A stretch of 60,000 bases of DNA. Source: Owenia fusiformis (lineage: Eukaryota; Annelida; Polychaeta; Sabellida; Oweniidae). The notes beneath the pieces were generated by a model. That model saw only the letters and a list, made by a program, of their open reading frames with translations, had not been told where the DNA came from and searched no databases. The DNA lies in contig CAIIXF020000006.1 of assembly GCA_903813345.2 (NCBI GenBank), positions 16,064,348 to 16,124,347 on the forward strand, read 5' to 3'. A program made the translations under genes and the position numbers. Below, in pieces: positions 36,508 through 48,500 of this stretch; position 1 is the first letter of the stretch; the number at the start of each line of letters is the position of its first letter.

Positions 36508-39500
36508 ATGAGTGGGGGAATATTTCTACGGGTTACTATTGGATTTGCACTCTGTCTTACACTTTCTGCTGCACACGACTCTCAGAGTCAGAATCAAAAA
36601 AGAAATATTTTCAATTTCATCCAAAATCAAGAATTATTTGATTTTGAACATTCTGAAGTTGCGAAAACATTTGAACAAATATCAAATTATGAACTGGACA
36701 ACTTAGAAGCTGATCTCCGGAGGAACACAAATGTTTCAAAGACATGTCTTGATCATACCATGATGATACTGGATGGTGTCAGGGCTGGAGAGTTTTGGGC
36801 ATTGGAAAGTAAGTTATAGAAACCACGTATAGATTTACTAAATGTACATGTAACATTATATTGAGTTCGATCTAAAGAGAGATGAAACCAAAGCCTTCTT
36901 CACTTCTTCTTCACTTGAAAGCCCATGATAAAACCTTTCATACCCACAGGCCTTACTTCCTACGAAAGCTACAGTGTACATGTAGGTTGTAGGTTTTATG
37001 ACGGTTGGGAAAGGCCAACTGACATGTGGGAAAGACCACTTGGCACTCTGGAAAAGACGGAGGGACAGCTGGGAAAGACTAGTGCACAAGAACATGCAGT
37101 AAGGGATGTGTGATACAGGCTGATCTCGAATCGCTCTGCATGAATGATCGTATTATTCGCGGGCGCAGCTTGACCTGCGTACCAATAGACTGTAAACGTG
37201 TATGTGTGACGTGCATAACCTGCTACATTATGTACACACACAAGAAAGATGGTACCACAAAAGATCTCTTCTACACTATACAGAAGGACCTGACGGATGT
37301 ACGAAACACGTCATGGTATACCTTTGGGTCTGTAATACAGATTTCTTTTCGAGAAGTAGCAGCGCAGTGATTTTATAGTTACGTGAGCCGTAGAGGGACT
37401 CGGCCAGGATTAACCCCACAGAGCCTCTGACCCTCATGCTATGGACCTCCTGCATGCAGAACAGAACAGTATTCAATGCTGAGAAAGAAACATCTACCAA
37501 CTGACAAAGCACCAACGAGGAGTTATTCTAATACCAGTATCTTTACAGTAGGCAAGTACCATCTATGGCAACCGTTAGAGATACAGGTGGAGGTTTAACC
37601 TCTGCTGGGGGCACCTTCCAGATAATAATCGGATATAGTCGGAGCATGGGCAAAGTCCCATTGCATAGCCCCCGAAATCCGAGGAAGGGAGACTACTGAT
37701 GATGTATCTCGGTAGCCAGTATTGATGAGCACTTTGTGTTTTTTTTTTTCATGTAGGGGAAATGGTCCTATCACCGCACGGGTACTCTGGAAAACTACTG
37801 ACGATTTCAAATATGATAACTTCAACTTACTTTGAGAATATGAGATGAAAGATCAACCTTTCTTCTAAAATTTAAGTAGTGTTTGACATTTCTCAATCTC
37901 CGAACGCTAACACTTTAAGACCCCTTAGACTCGCATGTGCGGTGGTCCTAATTATCGCACAGTCGTCCTAATTATCGCACAGTTGTGTTTCAGATGTCAT
38001 TTCACGATACTGTACACATTTCTCTGTTTATAACAGATACACACATATGCTATAATCATTTTTCTATCAGTTTTAGTGTAAAATATAAACAAAATATACA
38101 TTTTACACTTTATTTTCTGTCTTTAGTTGGAGGGGAGTCAAACTTTGTCAGACGAATTTCACTTCTTGCGCAATAGCAAAGCGGAAGTAAACAATTCTTA
38201 AAAGATGAAGAGATATTTCAACATCATTACTCCCAATCTTTATGATTTATTTAAAACATGAATAAAAAACAGATCAGTGACTTACTTTTGGTCTCTATCT
38301 GTGTCTTATATGGTATCATCACCCTCCATGCAAGTATTGGAGCGCTGAAATACTTCTTTTTCGATCAAGACTTGTAAATTGTTCATAGAGTGAATGTTTT
38401 TCAACCCGTTTCCAATATGGCGGTTTGCTTGGAGTGAGATACGCAACGAATGAAATGACTTGAGAATGAGTTAGGTTCAGACAACCTCTGGAGATTTATG
38501 GGAATGCCTGAGCAGAAAACGCCATATTGGAATTTGGCAGAAAAAACATTCACTCGACTAATAATTTCAAGTCTTGATCGAAAAGGAAGTACTTCAGCGC
38601 TCCAATACTTGCACGGAGGGTGATAATGATGTATGACATACATGTAGTTAGAGAGCAAAAGTAAGCCGCTGATCACCTTAATTCGTGTTTCAAAGGTCAC
38701 TTTTATTCAGTTGTCCATTTCTCCGTTGGAGAGCCATAAGTTTCAAAATCTAACATGACTCTCGAAGTGAGTAACACAGGCCCAGGAAGAAGATTAAATC
38801 CCCCCCACCCAAAGTATGATGTATGGCTATTTACTGGAGACACTTATTTTGATGCAACTTAATTTGACGGATTTGCTCAATTTCAAATATTGGTGGCTAT
38901 TTAATTTGGAGGATTCATGACTGAAGTTTAATTTTTGTAGATGTTTATGGTGTTTATTAAGATATTTTCTGTATTTCTTTTGGAATAATATAGAATTGAT
39001 GACATGTTGACAGTATTTAAGGCCAGTATGTATGTTGGAATTTTTTTGCAATTTTGAAATTGTAAACCACTGAATATTCTAGTTATTCAAACACTCTGAA
39101 GAGTTATCAACCCTCAATTAATTGTCTAGGTACACTACTGCATCTTTTGTGCAAGAATGAAAGATGTAGATGATGTGTGGAATGAGTTATGTTTATCTGA
39201 AAAAAGCACATGGAATTTCATCATAGCGCATGAAATTTCATCAAAGTGCACCCTGACCTTAAGTGATAGACATTAATTTTTAGTTTCCCAGGATTTCGTC
39301 TTCTGCAATTTCTGGCATGGTGTGATCATTAAATATACTCAACAGATTTATATTAAGAGAATTTGAAATGTGTTGTTAATAGCAGTAGCAGATATTGTAT
39401 GCTGGGGTTGTAGGGGTTGGGAACTGAATAATGAGTTACGTTTTTTGACAGACATTGAAATATTGACCCGGCCCCTTATTATGCACTTGGTCAGGACTTT

Positions 39501-42500
39501 GTACTTAGGTACCTAGTTTTTAACCTAAAAGTGATAAACAAGCATGATAGTGTTGCATTGTATTGTTTAATTTATGTTATATCAAATTGTTTAATTTCAT
39601 GATTAAATGCACCATTTGGTGTAACTTTAAATCATGTCATTTTACCTTTTGTCAGTTGCGGGTCAAAACAGTGTATTGTGTTTTATTCAGATATAAGTGA
39701 ACATGTATATATCACAATCCATTACTGACCATATCCATTTTATTTTAATACATGTTCATTGTATAAATACTGTGAAAACCGTCACACAGAAAAAAACAAG
39801 GTTCACTTTAAGATACGTCAGAGTTACTCTCTGCATATTTTGTCAGTGTTTTCAGTATTATTTAATAAATTTTCAATGGATAATATACATGTAAATATTC
39901 ATTCTTTCACTTGACAGTCACCAAAGACAGATCAAATCACTTACAATCAATCATTAAAAACAAGTATTGTCTTCGTACAAAGTACATACAGTGTTATGTG
40001 ATTGTCTGCTTTCAGTGTTGGATGCTGTTGGGAAGCCTCCCAGTGCTATATTACGGGGCAACTTCAAATGGCTTGGTTCATTCAGTCAGTGCACAAATAT
40101 AACAGCTTGGGTATGTATTGTCCTACAGCCCTTCTCATGGTGTACCTAAGTATGATTACAGAATAGGAATTTTTGAGTTGTTAACACTAAATGTATCATT
40201 CAGACAATAGTGAAAGGTGGAGGCAATTGAGAATAAAGGTGTGAAACATTCTGTATTTCACCTCTCAGTTTACACTTTGCACCTGTTTATTAAATTTTCA
40301 TCAGTTTCTATATACATGTACTGTAGGTTTAAAATCTTGCTAATTCTCATTTTTTGTGATTTTAAGAGATTTGCATTCAAACCTCTAATGACTTGCTAAA
40401 TTCATTATTTCTAATATCATATTAGGATTCAGTGAAAAGTTTCCACTATAACAACATGCAGTTATTTTATTGAAAGAACCATGACTCTCAACTTTTCCAA
40501 AAACTGTGGGCCAAATCTCCATTTATGCATTGTTAAAATTCTTTAAAACCTTGATTTATTCATTCAACAACCAAAATTTTCATGATTAATCACAATATGT
40601 ATGTTATAAGGGGTATCCCGATTATATGCAATTTAAGCTTTAGGCAGATTCAACCAACACTTTTTGATAAATCATGAACTTAAGAGAATATTTTTAAAAT
40701 TGGAGCCTATGGCAGTCTGGCCCAACCAAAACAAAATAAAAAAAGTGCTGACATCTATATATTCAGCTTTATTCAGCTATATAGCAATTCCCTTACTGGC
40801 ATCTAATATTATAGGAATATCCTAGGACTTTGAAAGATCATCATTTACATATCCATGAGTGGATATAATTGATAATTTTTTAAAACCATTGGATTGTCCA
40901 TTTATCCACATGGAAAATCATGATCAGGGAAAAGTTTTGGAAAAAGAAAATTTAGAAATTTTTTTAAAAATAAATTGAAGAAAAGAAGAAATTCTGAAAA
41001 AAATTCAAAAATATTTTTAAAAATTCAAAAAAACAATTTTGAATAAAAACTTGAAGAGAATGAATAAATCTTTTTTAAAAAAATAGAAAGTATCTTTCAC
41101 TTTTTAAACCATTGAATATCACTTTTGAAAACCATCAAATATCACTTTTTAAGAAGTGATATTTAATGATTTGGGAATGTTTCCTAATATATGATTTCTT
41201 GATCCACATATCAAATATATCACATTTTCATGTGATATTGGATCTATACCCTTGCACACCAGGCCCTTGCAACCATGGGATAATGTAGAATCAAAACTCA
41301 GCTTATAATCTCTTAATTAATTTGATATTATGAAGTGAAATGTAGTAATGACAGCACTACGGTTTTAACATGACCATTTATATATTCATTTAGGTGAATG
41401 TAAGTGGTAAAGCAGAGAATCCATTCACAGGAAAACATTGTATTGCAACTATAGCAAAAGGCCATGGTGATGGGCTTCAGCAGAGTCCATCTGGAGCAGA
41501 GGTTAGTGAAGTTTTTATGATGAGCTTATGACACCAAATGTTTCTAAAAAAATGTCTGCTTTCAGAGTATTTTTAGTCGTGTTTAGTTAGTTTCAAATCA
41601 GTTATTTTTATCCCATTGTTCGGAGGGATATAGGGAACGCCTCCTTCCGTCCGTCCGTTCTGCTAGAAAGCAGATTTTCAAAATGGCTGCTCGTTAAAAA
41701 ATGGCAGCCATTTTAGTGCCGATTTTACAGTAATTTAGGTACTGTATTATGTCACCACCAAAAGTGGTGACATATTGTTATGGTCTCCGTTTTTTTGCGA
41801 CGGCGGTTGGTGGTTGGAGGTTGGCGGTTGGTGGTTGGAGGTTGGTGTCCGGCGTCCGGCGTCTGTAACAATTTCTTACAACTTCCTAGAACTTAACAAA
41901 TACTGTTTAGACTGACTTCAATTTTTTTCTAAATCATCTACATGTTCTCAGAAGTTCAAATCTGACTTTAGATTTGACATTTGACCTTCAATGACCTTCT
42001 CAAGGTCAAAAAGGTCTTTTTTCAACTTGCTTCACATTGACTAAATTTTTTTTCAAAATCATCTACATGTTCTCAGAAATTCAAATCTGACTTTAGATTT
42101 GACTTTAGATTTGACATTTGACCTTCAAATCTGACTTTAGATTTGACATTTGACCTTCGATGACCTTCTCAAGGTCAAAAAAGGTCAAAAAGGTCTGTTT
42201 TCAACTTGCTTCAAATTGACTAAATTTTTTTTTCAAAATCATCTACGTGTTCTCAGAAATTCAAATCTGACTTAAGATTTGACTTAAGATTTGATATTTG
42301 AGCTTCAATGACCTTCTCAAGGTCAAAAAAGGTCAAAAAGGTCTGTTTTCGACTTGCTTCAAATTGACTAAAAAAAATTTTCAAAATCATCTACATGTTC
42401 TCAGAAATTCAAATCTGACTTTAGATTTGACTTAAGATTTGACATTTGACCTTCAATGACCTTCTCAAGGTCAAAAAAGGTCAAAAAGGTCTTTTTTCAA

Positions 42501-45500
42501 CTTGCTTCAAATTGACTAAATATTTTTTTCAATATCATCTACATGTTCTCAGAAATTCAAATCTGACTTTAGATTTGACATTTGACCTTCAATGACCTTC
42601 TCAATGTCAAAAAAGGTCAAAAAGGTATTTTTTCATCTTGCTTCAAATTGACTAAATTTTTTTTTCAAAATCATCTACATGTTCTCAGAAATTCAAATAT
42701 GACTTTAGATTTGACTTTAGATTTGACCTTTGACCTTCAATGACCTTCTCAAGGTCAAAAAAGGTCAAAAAGGTCTTTTTTCAACTTGCTTCAAATTGAC
42801 TAATTTTTTTTTCAAAATCATCTACATGTTCTCAGAAATTCAAATCTGACTTAAGATTTGACTTAAGATTTGATATTTGAGCTTCAATGACCTTCTCAAG
42901 GTCAAAAAAGGTCAAAAAGGTCTGTTTTCGACTTGCTTCAAATTGACTAAAAAAAATTTTCAAAAAAATCTGACTTTAGATTTGACTTTAGATTTGACAT
43001 TTGACCTTCAAATCTGACTTTAGATTTGACATTTGACCTTCGATGACCTTCTCAAGGTCAAAAAAGGTCAAAAAGGTCTGTTTTCAACTTGCTTCAAATT
43101 GACTAAATTTTTTTTTCAAAATCATCTACGTGTTCTCAGAAATTCAAATCTGACTTAAGATTTGACTTAAGATTTGATATTTGAGCTTCAATGACCTTCT
43201 CAAGGTCAAAAAAGGTCAAAAAGGTCTGTTTTCGACTTGCTTCAAATTGACTAAAAAAAATTTTCAAAATCATCTACATGTTCTCAGAAATTCAAATCTG
43301 ACTTTAGATTTGACTTAAGATTTGACATTTGACCTTCAATGACCTTCTCAAGGTCAAAAAAGGTCAAAAAGGTCTTTTTTCAACTTGCTTCAAATTGACT
43401 AAATATTTTTTTCAATATCATCTACATGTTCTCAGAAATTCAAATCTGACTTTAGATTTGACATTTGACCTTCAATGACCTTCTCAATGTCAAAAAAGGT
43501 CAAAAAGGTATTTTTTCATCTTGCTTCAAATTGACTAAATTTTTTTTTCAAAATCATCTACATGTTCTCAGAAATTCAAATATGACTTTAGATTTGACCT
43601 TTGACCTTCAATGACCTTCTCAAGGTCAAAAAAGGTCAAAAAGGTCTTTTTTCAACTTGCTTCAAATTGACTAATTTTTTTTTCAAAATCATCTACATGT
43701 TCTCAGAAATTCAAATCTGACTTTAGATTTGACATTTGACCTTTAATGACCTTATCAAGGTCAAAAAAGTTCAAAAAGGTCTGTTTTCAATTTGCTTCAA
43801 ATTGACCAAATTTTTTCATCTACATCTTTTCAGAAGTTCAAATTTGACTTTACAAGTTCTCAGAAGTTCAAATCTGACTTTAGATTTGACCTTTGACCTT
43901 CAATGACCTTCTCAAGGTCAAAAAGGTCTTTTTTCAACTTGCTTCAAATAGACTAATTTTGTTTCAAAATCATCTACATGTTCTCAGAAGTTCAAATCTG
44001 ACTTTAGATTTGACATTTGACCTTCAATGACCTTCTCAAGGTCAAAAAGGTCTTTTTTCAACTTGCTTCAAATTGACTAATTTTTTTTTCAAAATCATCT
44101 ACATGTTCTCAGAAGTTCAAATCTGACTTTAGATTTGACATTTGACCTTCAATGAACTTTTCAAGGTCAAAAAGGTCTTTTTTCAACTTGCTTCAAATTT
44201 TCTTAATTTTTTTTCAAAATCATCTTCATGTTCTCAGAAGTTCAAATCTGACTTTACATTTGACATTTGACCTTCAATGACCTTCTCAATGTCAAAAAAA
44301 GTCAAAGAGGTATTTTTTCAACTTGCTTCAAATTGACGAATTTTTTTTTCAAAATCATCTACATGTTCTAAGAAGTTCAACTCAAACCTTCTTAAGGTCA
44401 AAAGGTATTTTCCAACTTGCTTTAAATTGACCAAATTGTTTTAGGTGGTGACATTTTGTCATGTTAATGCCTTGTTTAAAACTGTAATAGGAATATGTTT
44501 TAAATGTAAAAAAGTTATAAAGGACATTAATTAAGCTAGAAATGTAAATATAAGAGGAGGGAAAGCCCCAGAGTTTAAAGATGACAGACATAATTACGTC
44601 TCTTGCTTTACACCTTTGTTCGTTCGAATTTTCATCGGCTAGTTATCAAATACTACACTTCGATGGGATCTTTTAATTGATATAGGCATATTCCATACAC
44701 CTTTCCTTATCCTGATGTGAAATGAGAAGCTATGATATTGGTTAACACGCCAGAAATGAACATAATATTATTCAAAGCATATTTCGAAAATTTTGAAACT
44801 GCCATTGATGACGTCAAATGATTGTCGACTTTTGACCAATCAGCGACGATGTCATCTCAATACAGATTTACATTATAAGCGTATGTCATCTTTGAACCCT
44901 GGTGTTTCTCCCCCTCTGTAATAATATATAAGAAATACATGGCAGCCATCTTGAAAAATGGCTTCCTTTGCACATCATTTTACGATTTTTGCTTGAATTT
45001 TTGATTAACTTGAAAAGTAGTGGAGGGATTTTGTTCATATTTGGTATGTGAATACCTTAAGCATGGCACAATGTCTAATGACATTTTTGGTAGTAGGCCG
45101 CCATATTTAAATGTGTTATTTAATATTTTTTACTGTAACCATGGGCATAAGTAGTCGAGCGATTTTGTTCATGTATGATATGTGAATACTATAAGCATGG
45201 CACACTGTCTAATGACACTTTGGGTAGTAGGCAGCGATTTTGTTCATATTTGATATGTGAATTCTCATGAACCTTGCACACTGTCTCTGATAGTAGGCGG
45301 CCATTTAAAAGAAAAATGGCCACCATTTTTACGTTGTTATTTTACATTTTTTTTATTATAACTCCAAAAGTAATGGAGTGATTTTGTTCATATTTGATAT
45401 GTGAATACTCATAAGCATTGCACGCTGTCTTATGACATTTTGGGTAGTAGGCGGCCATTTAAAAATATGGCCACCATTTACATGTACGCATGTGCTATTT

Positions 45501-48500
45501 TGAAAAAAATTTATATTTGGCTACTTGAAAGCATATTTCTTTTTCTCATGACAACTTGGTTAGTGAGCTACCGTTTTGAAAATGTTGGCCTTTCTTATGT
45601 GTGTTCTTTTACGTTATTTGCTATATCGGTTTGTAAAAATGCCAGCCATTTCTGTTGGATGGGATTTACAATGCTTTGGCGTTGCCGTTGTCTAGTTTAT
45701 TGATAGTTTTATTTATGTATTAACAATAGAAAAGTACTGGTGACCTTAAAATTGCACTATATGAGCATGGATAGACTGATATTTACATCAGTCATGTTTC
45801 AAAACAGCAGTCTTAAGCGGGAATTCATTATAGTTTAGAGATCTCTTCAAAGTATTTTTATTAACAGATTTTATTGCCATACCTTTTGATTCACACTGTA
45901 AAGTTGGCATCTATGTTATGAGGTCCCTCATTCTTTATAATTGCCTTTCATCGCTTTCACATCTCTTTCCATTTGTACAATGCCATTGTTTACCTCATCA
46001 ACATCACTTTGCTCATCTCTGATGGTTGCATTAATTATGCATTAGGTTGATGTCCATATCTTCATCCCTCATCTTGCAGCAATTTTTTATTAGTTTGTTT
46101 TCAAGATTTACAATATCAGTTTTCTTGCACATGGGAATCCGATTTCCTGATTTCCTCTTTGCTCCCATGTTGTCTATAAAAGGACCAATCTTTTAAAGAA
46201 AATAAAAATGAATGTTTAGATAAAGATGTCCATGTATTTGATTAAATACAATGGAAGTAAATTCAAAATACTTCAGTCGATTTGGAATAGTTGGGCCTTC
46301 TGCTTGAGAAAAAAGTTGTGAAATGATTAATTGATTTTTGTTAACCAATTTATTTATTTTTCATATTTTATTTTTTGATCATTGGACATGTCTAGTATGG
46401 TGAAAAATAACTCACCACTTGTAAAACATATTTACGAATAAATGTAAAAGAGGAGAAAAGTATTATTTTGAAAGGGTTTCAGGGAAAGAGGAGAAACATA
46501 TTATTTTGAAAGGGTTTCAAGGATGAGGAAGTTAAAAAAACTTGTGTTATTGTAATTTGAGTAAATAGATTTAAGCCTTTTATTCTTAAAATCAAGGATA
46601 AACTTCCCTTGATTTTAGTTCATGTTAAGTGTGTTTTTTAATGAAAACTGTTCCTTTCAAAAAATGTTTATAAAAATAAATTTATGGTGAGAATTAGATA
46701 AAAAGACCCAGGTAATTAGACCTAAACATTCTGTAAACTAGCAAAATGAAGAAATCACTGATAATTTACAAGTATTTGTTTACTGTGAACTTCTCTTGAA
46801 CTTCTCCCTTCACCAGGATAAACAATAGTATCATATGAATGTTATCTGAGTTCTTTGGCAACTAGGAAGTCATTTAAACAAGAATAAGGTCCTGTTTAAT
46901 TTAACCATTTATATTTTTACTGGGACCTCAAGTGTCTTATTTAAGTCAACTTGGAACTTGAACTTGTTTGTAAGTGATCTCTCAGTCTTTTCGGAGAAAT
47001 ACTGCTAGAATTAGTGAAAAAACGTCAGATTATTTCCACTTGGCTTGTATATAAGACCAGAATGAATAGGACCCCATCAGAAGATCACTGGACTTGTAAC
47101 AATACAGCAGCTCAGGCGATAAATAGAACTAGAATTCTCTTTCTCTTGTGGATCACATAAATAAAAAGGTAAGTTTTATGACACAAAAATGATATAATAC
47201 TTATTAAGTTCAAGCTAAGCTCATCAATATCATTTATTTTCTCTCAATTATTTAATCTGTAGTTATACGTGTGAATATATAAGCGCAAATGCCATATATG
47301 CTCAATGAGATACAGACTGTGATTTAAGACATTTTTTAAATTGAAGCATGAAAGGCAACTTTAGTATCACAAAAGCAATTAAATGATGGAATGCCAAATG
47401 AACCACAATTTAAGAGTTATATTTTATTATTTTAGGTATAAACATGAAAGTTGCTCTTGCATTCCTGCTCTTAGCTGCTGTTGCCACTTTACAGACCAGT
47501 GATGCCTGGAGAATGCGTATTCGAACACCAAGGCTTGGTCTCCGTCGCATCATCGCACCCATCTGTAGCATGTATTGTAATACTAAATGTACAGCACCTG
47601 GGATCTGTGCTCCTGTCTGCCATAAGGTGTGCAATATTGGGCGTAAACGACGTTCTGTCGCCAATGACGATGAGAAGCCATTTCCCTCCGATTTCTCAAA
47701 ATATGATTTGAACAATGATGAAGTGGTGACACTCTCAGAATTCGCTCAAGCAATCTCATCCACCAATAATGAATGCTTAGAAAGCTTCGGAAACGCTGAT
47801 AAAAATAGTAAGTATATTTTGCTATTGCTATGACTTTAAAATTGCATGTATTGAGTTTCCTTCTGTACATTTGTGGGCCAGGATACCCTAGTGTTGGTAG
47901 AAACTTTTTTTACACATATTTAGCCCTTGTCATTATACATTTTTACACAGACGATCATTTTCAATGATCATGAAGAAATTTGGATGTTTATTACCCTTAT
48001 ACTGGGCACAGGAAGTTGTTTTTGAGAAAACATTGATCAAATATTATCAGTTATTGCAATTTCTATCATAAATAAATTCTCCATGGTCTCAAAACTTGTA
48101 TTCATGACAACGCACAATAGATAGGCACATGATCAGACAAAGGCCTCTTGTGTCCCTTGAAACTTTCACAATCTTAATCATTTCACTGTATTTGTTAAAA
48201 CAGTGAGACCTGTAAAGTGGAACATCTCTAGAAATGGAACACCTCTGTTAGTAGAACACTTTTCAGTCCCAAGATTAACTCACTTAATGTTAAATGAACC
48301 GCTATAAATGGAACACCCCCCCAAGTTGAACATTTTTAGAGGTACCAAATGTGTAACAATTCATTCCATTTAAGATATAAAGTCATTTGTACACTGTGTG
48401 ACTATTTCATTAAGAAACTCATTAGTGAAATAAAGATGTCAGTGAAAATAAAATTACAATATATATTTATCCTGATTATTTATATGTATTTAATATTTAT

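Larger units (their letters stand above)
41610..45703 (-). mobile_element. Pearl/Helentron-like element, copy 2 (inverted, interrupted)
   Basis: It is the reverse complement of the 3893-5267 element. It starts ATCCCATTGTTCGGAGGG and TATAGGGAACGCCTCC with only about three microsatellite units. It ends CCAGCCATTTCTGTTGGATG, then GGCGTTGCCGTTG, matching the left end of copy 1. Core units (CACACTGTCTAATGACA, ATTTTGTTCATATTTG) run from about 44940 to 45640. Two segments absent from copy 1 interrupt it: 41751-44475 and about 44535-44935. Confidence 0.72.
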
